From positions 70,883,394 through 70,947,393 of the forward strand of contig CM036201.1 of the NCBI GenBank assembly GCA_020631735.1: a stretch of DNA of 64,000 bases. Direction: 5' to 3'. The translations under genes and the position numbers were made by a program. Source of the DNA: Saccharum officinarum (lineage: Eukaryota > Streptophyta > Magnoliopsida > Poales > Poaceae). The notes beneath the pieces are model-generated. The model searched no databases, was not told where the DNA came from, and saw nothing but the letters and a program-made list of their open reading frames with translations. Shown in pieces: positions 33,804 through 45,548 of this stretch. Within the stretch, counting starts at the first letter, position 1, and every line of letters begins with the position of its first letter.

Positions 33804-35862
33804 TCAGCTGGTTCCACCTATATTCAAAGAGGCTTTTAGTAAAAACAGAATAGACCTATATGCTACAAATAAATACAAAAAAGTGGACCAATGTTGTACC
33901 TGATTATCCATACCCATGTCTTTTTCCAGGAACAACCAATCTTTTCCGCAAACAAGAGCTTCCAACATTTCAGGGGTTAGTGAACTCCTTGCCACTCCAA
34001 GTATCCTACCTCCAAGACTAAAGGCAGATTCAGATGATATAGTGCTGAGAGGAATCGCAAGGAAATCCCGTGCCATAGTTGAAAGCACAGGATACTTTTC
34101 AGCATGTGTCTTCCACCAGACCAAAATATCAAAATTGTTGCTGTCTGCCACATATTCTTCTTCGAAGTAGGTGTCAATTTCAGATTTTGGTGCACAAGCC
34201 CTTCTCTGACTTGACCTGAAGTTTTCAAACTCTTCTTCGATTTGTCTTTTCCCAAGAACCGGTGAGCCCACAAGGCTGTTGCTAGCCACGGGTGAATATG
34301 TCATGTAGTATGAACCATCTTGCATCACATGCCTCTCATACACTGAAAAATATTTCCTCATCCACTCCAGAGCAGCCGTGAAACATGTGTTCGCTTGATC
34401 CACATTCCTACAAACCTTGTGATAAAAGAACTCCACATATTCACCTTTCCTTCTTGGATCTAATAATGTGGCAATAGCAATTGCAAGGTTAAAATCATAG
34501 TCTTTTTGTGAAGACTAAATGGATTAGACTCATCAACATCAGCACCCTAGTACTTCTCAAATTTAATCTTCATGGCATTAGCTACATCTTTTAGCACTAC
34601 ATTTGTTTGCCAAGCCGGATCATTTAAGCAATGGCGGATAGAAAGTACCAAAGGCAAGAACATTTGTGTAGTCGGAGTCCTATCAGCCGACACCAAATTT
34701 GTAGCCTCTTCAAAAGCTTTTAGGAACTCACATATTGCATCAGCTTGTGACCATTCTTGCTCATTTGGAGAACTTTCAGCATACTGATGTGCATAACTAT
34801 TGAGGACCACCTTGTATTTTAATGCTTCTCTAACCATCTTAAATGTCGAATTCCACCGATTTGGAATATCTAGAGCAATCCCATGTTTTGTAGGAAGACC
34901 TACTCCAATTGCAATCTGATTGAAGGCTTGGATTCTTGATGGTGAGGAAACTATGTGTTTCAAGAGCTCACGAATCTTTCTTATCGTGTCATGAATAATG
35001 TTCAATTGTTCATACCATCTTGAACCAAGATATTCAAGATGTGTGCACAACATCTTACATGAAAATGTGCACCCTCCAGCATCAACTCACGCTTCTGATA
35101 TTCTACAAAAACCTCGCATGCTCTATTGTTGTTACCCGCATTATCCACTGTCAAAGTAAACACCTTCTCTCTTATGCCCCATTCTGTTAGGCAGCTCACA
35201 AGGACTTCTTCAATCGCAATTCCAGTATGTGGGTACTTTACTTTCTTGAAACTTATAATCTTTTTCTTCAATTTAAAGTCAGCATTTATGTAGTGTCCTG
35301 TTATAACCATGTAACCTAAGTTTTGAACTGACGTCCATAAGTCAGATGTGAGGCACACACGAGAGTTTAGGCTACCAAGCTCAATCTGAAGATCCATTTT
35401 CATTTTCTCATACTTCTTCAAACTATCATTACGAATGGTTTGACGCTTCACACAACAGTAATTTGGATTAACAGCTTTCATCCATCGCTCAAAGTATGGA
35501 TCCTCAAATTTGTTAAATGGGATTTCAGCATGTACTACATACTCAATCATACGCTCACGAGACAACTGAGGGTCAAAGACAAAGTTTTCTGAGGGCTGTT
35601 TCTTCATGGTTGATATGAATTCCTTTCTAGAAGCATCATCTATGGCAGGACAATACTCTGAGATATGAGTTCTAAGGCTACTTGTACCAGATTTAGTACT
35701 TAAGTGAAGTCCACAATACTTGCACACAGCCTTTAAGTTATCATCTACTGTCACCAGATTTGGCTCAAAGTATTGCCATACCTTTGACCTTCGGTTTACT
35801 TGTAAATGAGGTGCAAGAGATAAACCCTGAGTTCCCGAACTTTCTGAGGTATGTGCAGACAT
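33804..35862 (-). pseudogene. hAT transposase (BED zinc finger, RNase H-like fold, hATC), frameshifted
   Basis: Minus strand, three pieces in different frames. Piece 1 (35002-35862) has a BED-type finger (CKYCGLHL...HISEYC), then TSDLWTS and LTVDNAGNN from the catalytic core and CCAHILNILVQDG. Piece 2 (34547-35053) continues with KIRELLKHI, LDIPNRWNSTF and LKAFEEATNLVSA; it ends at a TAG where a Trp codon is expected. Piece 3 (33804-34436) holds the hATC dimerisation domain: WWKTHAEKYPVLSTMARDFL, then IPLSTISSESAFSLGGRIL and RSSLTPEMLEALVCGKDWL. It would cut and paste its own element; at least two frameshifts and the nonsense codon make it non-functional. The product resembles RICESLEEPER-type domesticated transposases, but its location between hAT ends says transposon. 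Sequence from 32531 to 33803 shows no coding. Confidence 0.93.
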
Positions 35863-36643
35863 AGTTGATGTGACCGAGATGACAATTTGTTTTAGCAGAC
35901 CTTGGCTTCAAGAAGATCACCTTCACAAAATTATTAACATAGCATCAGCTACAATCAAAATTCAAATCTACAAGCACTATCACACCACAACAATAATAGT
36001 TTAGTACAGAAACTGGGTTTTGGACTGCTAACAGTAACAGTACAGAAACTACAGTCCAGTAAAAACTGGCGCTATAACAGATGTCTGCAGGTCTAGCTAA
36101 TTTAGCTTACTACTAGATGGAGTATACACATATGCTTGTGAATGCAGCAAATGCTACTTCTTATCTAGTACTGCTACTGCTACTCAAGATTGCTTCTCGT
36201 TTCAGCACCAAACCACCACAAAAATAGTGAGAAACCAGGTTCCTATAAACATGTGCAACGTGAAAACCACTTGGTATAGGCCTAATCATAGCATCACCAG
36301 TCAATGCCCATGGCTACTGGAGACGTGGCATCAGGCCCATAAAAAGATAAGCACAGTTACATATAAACAAGTAGATAGTTTATGTAGACCCTATTTAAAC
36401 GTCACATCCTATCAAATAGTGAACAGAACTACTACATGTGCTGACACTCAAATAGTTCACAAAAAATACTAGGATAGATGTTGCAATGGGGGCATGAAGT
36501 TACTAATAACAACACATGGCATTATCAATTCTTGTTTGTCATGGTTTTTCTGTTCTTTCTTGTTTGTCACCCACCAAAGGCTAGGATCAGTTCCATCAAA
36601 CTTGTCTAGGTGAAAGCAATTGTGATAACTAAATTACCAATAC

Positions 36644-36746
36644 CTAGAGCGGCAGTCGAAGTTGTGGATGATTGAGAATTACTGGCATTTGCAGTTGATA
36701 CTGGGGCGTGGTCAGAAGGTTTATCCTTTTGTGTAACAGAACTCAT
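36644..36746 (-). pseudogene. Possible first coding exon of the hAT transposase
   Basis: A minus-strand ATG at 36744-36746 opens a Ser/Thr-rich stretch (MSSVTQKDKPSDHAPVSTAN and on) and ends at a good donor (CTAG/GTATTG, 36644/36643). BED-hAT transposases often begin with such a Ser-rich leader. The exon would splice to an acceptor upstream of 35862. The rest of 35863-37600 is noncoding as far as I can see. Confidence 0.4.
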
Positions 36747-38005
36747 GGCCCACCTGTATCCAGAGAAGTTTAAATAAACAACCCAATAGAATACAGAAGA
36801 CTAAAATAACATATCATTCAGCATGTGGTTACTACTTATAAAACCGGCATATTTTCCCAACTCTTTCGTAAATGCAGGTAAATTTATTACTGATACTTAG
36901 AAGTCCATGATGCATTGGGCGAAGCTTTCAACGAGAAATGATTTGATTTGTTTGGTTCCCTACCACACAAGACTTTGCCTAAGGCGTGGCAAACTTTGCC
37001 TAAGGTGTGGCAAACAATTTGCTCACCACACCTTACGCAAGGTGTGACAACAGGATAATTTAGATGGCTTAGTTCAGTGGGATATTCGGCATACAGGTTA
37101 ATCTCATTTAAAGAGATTTGACATGTGATTTGGTCTGTTGAGCTTAAATATTACCAAGTCGACACAACCATCACTGTAAAATTCAATTATCAAGATATCA
37201 CATCAACCAACATTTAAAATTAGTTAAATTCACAAGTGAACAAATGGCCTCATAACGTCCTAGTTCATGAGAGATATCAACACATAAAAGGCAAAAGTTT
37301 GCTTATTTTGCAACAATCATCTCATCAAATGCCATGATCGAACAAAAACAAAATCAGAACAAATGGCCTATTATCATGGGGATCATGCTGACCTAGTAAT
37401 TGGCTGCATCTCCAATGAGTGAAATCCACCTCGGCAATGGCAGCATCTCCAATAGCCGGGCTTGGTTAGTAGCTAGGAATCCACCTCGCTCCTCCTTACG
37501 GGATCCATGAGGCATTCATGGATAAGCACCTGCGGACATAGCACGATGGAGGTGGCCAGGGATCCATGATTTTGTTTCTTTTGAAAGCAAGATTCAGCAA
37601 AAAAATAGAAGAGGGAGGAAAGGGAGAAGGCGGCGGAGAGAAAGCATGCACGTCTTGGAGAGCGGCGCCCGTGCGTGTGCGAAGTGGCGGCGACGGCGGC
37701 GTGGCGGGTACTTGCAGCGGTGGCGGCGGCCGTGCGCCAGGGCATGTGCGGAGCGGCGGCAGTCGTGAGCTTCTGAATGAGATGGAGTCTGCTGTCCGAG
37801 TGTATAGGCAACGAGGCTGGGCTATAACTCGTTTGCACCCGTGGGTTGAGAATTGTGTGGAACCAAACCAGCCCAATCCATCACCCACGTAGCCCCAATC
37901 GATCCAGCCCAAGACAAACGTGGAATCCAGCGCTCCCACCCCAGAGCTATTCCATGCACAATCCAGACTATTTAACCCATTTCAGCCCAAACCATTAGCA
38001 GAGTG

Positions 38006-38382
38006 AGGTAGAGATTCTCATATCTAAAGCCCTTGAATGCCACATTTGAACCATCCATACTAATAACTTCCACATCATCAACCCCAAAGATACATTTGTA
38101 ACTAAGATCACATATTTGTGCCACGGATAGAAGATTGAAATCTAAGCTTTCAACTAGCAACATATTGGAGATACTCATGTCATTTGATATTGTAATCTTG
38201 CCCAATCCAATAACCTTGCCTTTCTTGTTATTGCCAAATGTGATAGAATCAACACCACTATCATTGTCATTGATTGAGTCAAACATTCTTGATATACCGG
38301 TCATGTGTTGAGTGCACCCACTATCAATAATCCAATGCCTTCCTCCGGCTTTGTAATTGACCTACAAGCAAATCAAGGAAGC
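38006..38382 (-). pseudogene. Copia aspartic protease and start of the pre-integrase region
   Basis: On the minus strand, after the gag stop, the sense GGRHWIIDSGCTQHMTGI carries the retropepsin active site DSG. It is followed by flap and core features (SNMLLVESLDFNLLSVAQICD) and then VISMDGSNVAFKGFRYENLYL, where the hAT insertion cuts it. The protease would process the polyprotein. It is in a different phase from gag, as is common in Sireviruses. The active site looks intact, but the insertion disconnects it from the rest of pol. Confidence 0.85.
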
Positions 38383-40413
38383 TTAGGTACCCATTTTTTG
38401 CTTGGGTCTTTGTAGGTTAGTAACTAAGCTCTTTGGTACACAAATAGCCTTCTTCTTTGGGCCAACAATGGGTGTACCAATAAACTTAGCTTGCACACCC
38501 TTCACACTCTTGGTAAGCACATAGCAAGAATCAAAAGGTATAACATTAACAAGTTTCTTGCTTTGGTTCTTTTTATTGCAATTATGCTCTAGGTGCCCAA
38601 CTTGCTTGCATCTTTTGCAAAACCGACCATTGCCCTTCACAAAGCTAGGCTTTGGAGTTGCAAAGGCCAACTTACCTTTCTTGGGGGTGTAGCTCAATCC
38701 CTCTTTGTTAAGAGAGAACCTTTGGCTACCCAAGCACTTAAGCAAGTGGGCCTCACCACCATAGGCCTTGCCTAGGGCGTGAGTGAGCTCATCTACCTCT
38801 CTCTTGAGAGTCTCGTTCTCAACCATTAGTGAGGCATCACAAGTGAAACCATCACTAGTAGTGGAGGTAGAGTCGGTGGTGGTGGATGAAGAGCTACAAG
38901 AAGGGTTAGCATTTGACGTGATGATAGGTTCATAAGAGGATTCATCAATTATATCACATGTAACACCTATATCACATGATACAACAACCTCCTTCTTTGC
39001 TTGTTGCTCAAGTAGCAATGAGTGAGCTTTTTCAAGCTTGGAATGAGCCTTACCAAGATCCTCATGGTCTTCCACTAGACTCTCATGAGTGGTCTTAAGC
39101 TCACTAAGAACTTTCTCAAGTATTGCTACTTTTATTGAAAGCTTCTTACACTCCTTGTCCTTGGCAATAGCTATGTCTCTAGTTTGTTGCATCAAGTCAT
39201 ATAGTTGTTCTTTAGTTGGTTCATCATCATCATTTTCATTATCACTATCATGAACATATTCTATTTTAGTTTCATCATCACTCTCATCATATAATACCTT
39301 AGTTTCTTTGGCCATGAAGCATGAAGAGGATAAACCAAATAGTAAGGGCTTCTTGTTGATAGCAATGGAAGCAAAAGCCTTGTTGGATGATTCTTCTTCT
39401 TCTTCTTCTTCACTTTCCCAAGTGACCACGTAGGCTCCATTCTTGCCCTTCTTGAAAGTCATCTTGGCTTCTCTCTTTTTCTTCTCAAACTTGCCCCTCT
39501 TATTGTTCTTCTTCTTGTCATAGGGACATTCAGCTTGAAGATGTTCGGTGCTATCACAATTGAAGCACTTCCTTTGTTGCTCATTGCTCTTGAAATTGTT
39601 ATTTCTCTTTTTGAAGCCTCTTCTTTTGATAAACATCTTGCCAATATTCTTGACAACTAAAGCAAGTGCCTCATCATTAATTTCTAATTCTTTATCTTCT
39701 TCATTGTCATCTTCTTCTTGAATTGAAGCTTTGCCCTTGGAGGAGGTGGCCTTGAATGCCACGGTCTTCTTCTTCTTTTCTTCCTCCTTCTCCTTTTCAT
39801 CAACATCTTGATCATACTTGTCAAAGGTCAATACCTCTCCAAGCAAATCATTGGGCTTCATTGCATCAAGCCCATCTCTTTGTAGCATCATGATCAATAT
39901 TTTAAATCTTCTTGGTAAGCTCAACAAGAACTTGTGGCAAAAATCTTGGTCTTGTGTCTTGTGCCCTAAGCTCTTGAGATCAATCACAATGACTTGCAAT
40001 CTATGAAATATCTCTAAGATTGTTTCTTCTTCTTTCATCTCGAAGTTCTCAAACTCACTCTTGAGCCCATATAGCTTGGCACTCTTCACAACCTTAGTGC
40101 CCTCATATGTTTCACTCAACCTTGTCCATACTTCCTTTGCCAATTCTAAATCCTTGATGCCCTCAAATACTTTTGTGTCAATACCCTTGTAAAGTGTATT
40201 GAGAGCCATTCTATTACATGTTCTATTTGCTCTATCTTCATCGGTGAGATGATCGAGATCAATGATAGCAAAATCATTCTCGGTGACTTGCAATACTCTC
40301 TCATGAATAGAACCAAGGTACATTGTTATTTTTCTCTTCCAATGAGCAAAAGAACTAACACCATCAAAGAACGGTGGCTTGCCCCCAATATGATTGAACA
40401 CAATTTGAGCTAT
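38383..40413 (-). pseudogene. Copia (Sirevirus) Gag, start codon lost
   Basis: Long open minus-strand frame of about 676 codons. It has a UBN2-type capsid region (about residues 1-230: PPFFDGVSSFAHWKRKI, LYGLKSEFENFEMKEEETI, FLLSLPRRFKIL), then a lysine-rich segment and a first zinc knuckle CFNCDSTEHLQAEC near residue 279. A long acidic/coiled-coil segment follows (EKVLSELKTTHESLVEDHED, LGKAHSKLEKAHSLLLEQQ), then a Ser/Thr-rich stretch and a second knuckle CKRCKQVGHLEHNC near residue 595. Two knuckles and a long Gag are Sirevirus traits. No ATG opens the frame: the codon where a start is expected (40411-40413) is ATA. At the C-terminus an A run has one extra base, so the frame ends a few residues early (PKQKMGT). 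Confidence 0.92.
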
Positions 40414-40458
40414 TTTTCATACCGAAGGATGTTAAGCCTTGATTAAAACGGTGACCAC

Positions 40459-40471
40459 GGCTCTGATTCCA
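40459..40471 (-). other. Copia primer-binding site
   Basis: Two bases inside the 5' LTR end, the minus strand reads TGGAATCAGAGCC, one mismatch from the initiator tRNA-Met complement (TGGTATCAGAGCC). Confidence 0.85.
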
Positions 40472-40473
40472 CT

Positions 40474-42720
40474 TGTAAGGTCCTAGATAGCTAGAGGGGG
40501 GTGAATAGCCTATAAAAAATCCTACACAAGCCACTAAGCAAACTTGTTAGAATAACAAACGACGTAAAGCGAGTTTTGCTTAGCCTACGGTTGTGATGCA
40601 AGCCTCCTATCCACAATTCTAGTAGATTATGATCTCTAGTTCACACAAGGGCTATGTCACTAAACTTACACTAGTGAGCAAGCAACAACTACTAGCAAAG
40701 GCTACCACTAGAGCTACACAAGATAATCTAGTAAATGTAAATCAAGAGAGAGGATTGTGAATCTTATACCGACGGTGGAGTGAAGATGTTGCCAATCACC
40801 AAGATGATATACAATCAATCAATATTGACAACAACACAATATAAAGACCAATCACCGGGAGACAAGAGACAGAATATTTTTGTTCACCCGGTGTTCACTT
40901 GTGCACCGACAAGCTACGTCACCGGTTGTGTCGACCAACACTTAAATGGTTTCTCGGTGTGACCCTCAAGTCACTTGCCCCTCAAGGCACGCCCCGCAAG
41001 AGACCACAAGACACCACTCTCAAGTGAGGTAACTCAATGACACGTGCAATGTAATAGAGTTGCTTTTGGCACTCCGCCGAGGAAAGCACAAGAACCGCTT
41101 ACAATCAACCGGAGGTGGCCAAGAACAATCTCCTTCTCTTGCCAATGCCTTCAACAATCTCCAAGCCGGCTAGGAGCGGTACTCTCCAAGAGTAACAAGA
41201 AATCCACCGGCTAAACCACCCACAAGTGCCACTAGATGCCTTCAAGCTATGCAATGCACTTTGGGATCACTCGATCTCACTTTTGATTTGCAATCAAGCA
41301 AGAGAGATGAGTGGGAGGGAGAAGCTCTAGCTCAAAGGATGCAAAAGAGTGTTAGAAATATCAAGGGGCCTCCCCAAGGGCCGGCCAACAAGTATTTATA
41401 AGAATCCCGAACGAATAGAGCCGTTGTACCCCTTCGCTGGGCGTTTTTCGGGACGACCGGACGCGCCAGTCGAAACTGACCGGACGCGCTGCACCGCATC
41501 CGATTGCCTTGCGCCGTCCACGTGTTCTCCCAAATTCAACTGTGACGCTCGATCCTCCAATGGTCACTGCGCGCCAACGGTCAAACGCAATCGACCGGAC
41601 GCGCCGCTCAAACGACCGAACGCGCCGATCGCACAGCACTGCGCGCCCACGAAGCATCGACCGAACGCGCTCCAGGCAACGACCGGATGCGAGAGTGCTA
41701 GCGTCCGGTTGGAGTCCAGTAAGCTCCCTTAACGACCGGACGCGTTCGATCGCGTGTGACCAGACGCGCCGCGCGTCAGATCAGCTTTACGCCACGCGCT
41801 ACACTTCTGGGTGCCTGACCGGACGCGCTGGTCCCGCGAGTGACCGAACGCGTAGGTGAGAAACCCTAACACCCGCGTGCCTGACTGGAGCATTGAACTG
41901 ACCGGACGCGTCTAGTCAAACTGTGACCGCGTCTGGTACAGCGTCCGGTCACCACTGTGACCTCCGTTCGCCTCCGTTTCTTCTCTGACTTCCGGCGTAG
42001 TGGAAAATAGGCATTTCAACTCCTCGAAAACGCCTGAATCCTACCTCGCAAGCTCAGCAGGAGGGAGAGAGGGGCCCAAACCCTCTCTATCGCTCAAACT
42101 TCATCGCCTTCGTAAATGTGCCAACACCAATAGGTGATCACCACCTTGTGCACGTGTGTTAGCATTTTCATAATCATTTTCGAAGGTTTTCCATTTAGCT
42201 CACTAGGCCCTACATGCAATGCACTTCATGAATTCACCTAGTGGCACCCGTGCGTCGAATAACTGATAAGACTTCCCCTTTTAATAGTTCGGCTATCGAT
42301 CCTAAACCACTCACACCCTCTGTGGTGTCTTGAGTGCAAAACAAAATGGCCTTATGGTTATACCTTTGCCTTGAGCCTATTTTGTTTTTCCAAAAGATAT
42401 GATCCACTTCATATCATCACATGACCGTCTCGATCCATCGACCTTGACTTCACTTGCTCTTCACCGTTGCATCGGTCCATCGGCGCCAAGTCTTGCTCAA
42501 GCTTCACCATCGCATGGTCCTTCGCTTCGAAGCCTCGACTTGCCCTTCACCTTCACAACCGGTCCATCGAGCCAAGCATCATCTCGGTCTTCATCATCTT
42601 GGTCACATGAGTCAATGCATGTCTCATATTCAATGACCACCTTTATCTAAATCATCCACTTAGATACAAAGGTTAGTCCTAGGTTTCATCAATTAGCCAA
42701 AACCAAACTAGGGACTTTCA
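40474..42720 (-). repeat. Copia 5' LTR (2247 bp) with a GC-rich motif array in U3
   Basis: On the minus strand it starts TGAAAGTCCCTAG at 42720 and ends CCTTACA at 40474. U3 runs from 42720 to the TATA element near 41400. Just upstream of that element (41450-41960) lie at least a dozen copies or near-copies of ACCGGACGCG, in both orientations. Against the 3' LTR it has about 150 extra bases in and beside this block and scattered point differences, so the element is older than element B. Confidence 0.92.
41392..41400 (-). promoter_or_regulatory. TATA box of the Copia 5' LTR
   Basis: Minus strand TATAAATAC, conserved in the 3' LTR (15446-15454). The ACCGGACGCG array ends about 50 bp upstream of it. 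Confidence 0.7.
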
Positions 42721-44400
42721 CACGCTAGAGCTCGTGCTCGCTACTCGGAGGCAGTTGAGAGGAAGAGTAGAGCCCGTGTCGAGGATGCCGTCGCCAAGCT
42801 AGAAGCACCCATGCTTCTTGCCTTGCCCCACCCTTATCATGATCTCAGGATCAAGGCGCTCCTCGGTCCTCAGATCGTAGCCCGGCCCGTGGACTGACCT
42901 CACCGCCTCCATGTAAGAAGTGAGGCGGGTGTGGACGCTAGAGTTGGTGTACGCCTTTGGGCCCGCATCCGGGTTGTACTCGATGTTGGACCTTGCCGGG
43001 CCCATGTGGGCTAGAGCATACACCGTGAGCTGGCCAATTGGTGGGACACTATGCGTCGTCAACTGAGAGAAAGACAACATGTGGTTAGAAATCATGCAGA
43101 ATTAAGCATGGCTAGATTAGACAAATGGTGGAGACTTACATATGCCTTTGCGTATTTGCTGAGGCTAGAGCTGCCCTGATGGTGAGGTGCACCTGGCATC
43201 AGCATACGCTAGTCGCTTTTCTCTTGGTGCGCCCTCTGCTAGTCCACGTCCAACCATTTGTCCACTATGGCAGCCCAACAATCTGGGTGGGTGGCGCAAC
43301 AGCTTGGAATCGCCTACAAGCCATCAGAAGATCAAATTAGGCATAGCTAACCTCAAAAGAAATCAATAGGAGATGTTTTTTATTTACCTGTAGGTACTGC
43401 TCCCTTGTCAGCGTCTCTCTTCTTGGTTGAGTTTTGTTGATTCTTCTTTTATGGAAGTTGGCATTGTAGTCAATGTGCGCCTGGATGTGGGACTCGTAAT
43501 ACAAGTCCGAGACACGCCTCTTACAAGAAGCGTAAGCCACCTGATACACCCTTTCGTCCTGTCCCAGCTAACATCTGAAGAAGTCCTACATCAAGACACG
43601 AGGTATCCATTATTTTATTTCAAGAATGTCCAATGAATGCGATGAATTGAGGGCCATAGTGCTTGAAAGGCTTACCCGCAACTCCATAATCACCCTATCC
43701 GCCAAGTTTCTGTACTTGTTTCCATTGACATCTCTAGCATCTTCGATGAGGGTGTAGTGGTCGAACGAGGTGGGTACCTCTAGGTCCTCATCCTCTGACA
43801 CCACACCAGGCCAGGGAAGTGTTCCCTGCACAGAAGTCCCAGGATCCCATTAACATTGCGAGCCTCGACCCCCTCCTCCACAAGCATCTAGTTCCTGCAT
43901 AAGTGGTTAACAATAGTTATTATTAGCTCTTATTATGATTTTTAACATATCAAATGAAGAACATATGAAGTTACTTACTTATCCCCCTCGGGTGCAATCA
44001 GTGGGCATTTCTCAACAAGAATGGGTCGCTTCAGGAGCTTCGTGGGACCTCACAAGTAGGGTTTCGAGGCTGCAGAGGATGTCGAACCCTCTGCCCCTCC
44101 TCGGACGTGTGTGGAACTGCCTCCTCGGACGTGTGTGGAACGGCACCGTCGTACATCTATGGAGCTACCTCCACGCCCACCGTGGGCTGAGGGATGTCAT
44201 CATCCCTAGAAGAGCGTGAGGAGCCGAGGTCGTGGTCAGTCAGTGGCTCCAGCCTAGGCTTGCCCTTGGGCCTGCCCCAGGGCCTCTCTGACAACTCTGG
44301 CTTCGTCTCCTAAGCCGCTATCGTGTCCCTGGTCTCGAGTACCTCGAGGGATAGCTCCTCCTTCTGGGCCCCATCACCTGCAATTAAAAAGAATAAACTA
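42721..44400 (-). pseudogene. CACTA protein, Transposase_24-like region
   Basis: Minus strand, several exons. A proline/acid-rich part comes first (about 44000-44400, including a small tandem duplication VPHTSEEAVPHTSEEG). FDHYTLIEDARDVNGNKYRN and LADRVIMEL follow (43610-43831), then CKRRVSDLYYESHIQAHIDY and TLTREQYLQ (43380-43549). Last come MISNHMLSF through DPEIMIRVGQGKKHGCF (42799-43095). These are hallmarks of the plant Ptta/En/Spm 'Transposase_24' region, which CACTA elements carry beside or fused to TNP2. A TAG replaces a Trp codon right after KKHGCF. The coding continues across the Copia insertion to the coiled coil at 14263-14540. Confidence 0.7.
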
Positions 44401-44489
44401 GTATTAGTATAGATAAATGAGAAGTACTTAGCAAGGGATGCAAAATAAAGAAAATGTAATTATAAAATAACATAGTATTACATGTATTT

Positions 44490-45497
44490 CTAAAATTCTT
44501 CATGATCGGGATTATCTGGACGATAGGTATCGTCATCACTATCAAGAGCCTCCAAATCATCAATAGCATCATCCTCATCGCTGTCATTGCCTAGTTGTAC
44601 TCCGTCAAGCATTTTCAAGTCCCTCAGATCATGCACCTCATGTGTAGCTTCCTCGTCAACAACCCGTTCATTGTCTTCTTCTATTTCAATCTCTCTGGTT
44701 AAGTCTATCTCAAGCATCCCTGGTAGCCCCTCGTCTTGTTGATAGAACTCCCTGTCATGCGTGGGTGGGTTCAAGTTGTAATCGTCATCGTTTGGGCGAG
44801 GTAATTTACCATGTGGTGATACCTTGTGCACAATATACCAACCCTGAAGACGTGGGTCGATTTTGCAAGCATATGGACAATAATAAACTTGTCTGGCTTG
44901 TTGAGCCACAATATAAACATCATCTCCTGGATAGAAGGAATCATGTCTAGTTTTGACTATCCCAAATTTAAGGGACTTTCTCTGAACTACAGGATCAAAC
45001 CACTGGCATTTGAATATGACTGGCCTATGTGCTTTTTCACCATGGTATTTAAGCTTGTATATTTCTTCAACTGTCCCATAATAGTCCTCCTGCTCAGCGT
45101 CAAGCGTAACTACTCCGGGCGTATATACTCCGGTATGTGTGGTCCTTGGATTGGGCCGACTATTCTCATAGCTTGTTGTGTGAAAGTGATATCCATTCAC
45201 GTCATAAGCGTTAAATGATGAGACCTTATAGTCAAAACCTTTGGCCACTTGTCGTAATTCGGCACTTATAGACACATCCCTTTGGCACTGCAAGCTCAAG
45301 CAGGAGAGAAATGAAATTAGGCAACTAGGAACGCCAAACTTGGAACAAGCTAAGTTGGTCAGAAGGTACCTTTCTTTGGAACCATGTAATGAAATCAGGC
45401 AAACCATGTTTAAGAAGGGTCTCTCATTCAAGGTCAGAAGGTGGCCTTGGATGATGCCAATATTCAACAAAAAAATCCCTGCACTGACAAGCAACAA
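44490..45497 (-). pseudogene. CACTA TNP2-type protein, DUF4216-like C-terminal part
   Basis: Minus-strand open frame. From about residue 85 it matches the DUF4216 pattern found after TNP2 in plant CACTA transposases: VAKGFDYKVSSFNAYDVNGY, RPNPRTTHTGV, EDYYGTVEEIYKLKYHG, FKCQWFDPVVQRKS, DDVYIVAQQARQVYYCPYAC and GWYIVHKVSP. A long acidic tail follows (IEEDNERVVDEEATHEVHD). The first 80 residues of the frame are probably intron or frameshifted sequence. The role within the transposase is not known to me. Confidence 0.8.
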
Positions 45498-45548
45498 GGT
45501 TGTTGGATGCAGAAAAGTTACGAAGTATGTAACAAGTTCATTGAGAAC

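Larger units (their letters stand above)
32343..38005 (-). mobile_element. hAT (Ac-like) DNA transposon inserted in the Copia protease-integrase region
   Basis: The insertion interrupts the Copia protein between YENLYL (right side) and VDFNSRE (left side). It is flanked by a 10-bp direct repeat AGGTAGAGAT (32333-32342, 38006-38015) that contains an 8-bp duplication of the size hAT elements make. The ends are imperfect inverted repeats: CACCCTGACAGTGGGCTGG on the left, and on the minus strand CACTCTGCTAATGGTTTGGG on the right. It carries a BED/hATC transposase pseudogene on the minus strand. The right end (about 37600-37760) is GC-rich and probably the promoter side. Confidence 0.9.
14541..42720 (-). 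mobile_element. Sirevirus-type Copia retrotransposon, split by a hAT and a Gypsy element
   Basis: Minus-strand element with LTRs at 40474-42720 (5') and 14541-16639 (3'), starting TGAAAGTCCC and ending CCTTACA. The order is PBS, large gag with two zinc knuckles, protease, integrase, RT, RNase H, then about 1.1 kb of noncoding sequence with several polypurine tracts. This is the Sirevirus layout within Ty1/Copia. The flanks AACGT (14536-14540) and CACGC (42721-42725) agree at only three of five bases, so the target duplication has decayed. A hAT element (32343-38005) and a Gypsy element (17104-28934) are nested inside. Without them the element would be about 10.7 kb. It is inactive: lost start codon, lost integrase residues, frameshift and nonsense codon. 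Confidence 0.92.

Noticed and set aside
37473..37939. Pro/Arg-rich minus-strand frames of up to 147 codons near the hAT right end
   Set aside because: GC-rich terminal/promoter region of the hAT element; no domain, and not in line with the transposase exons.
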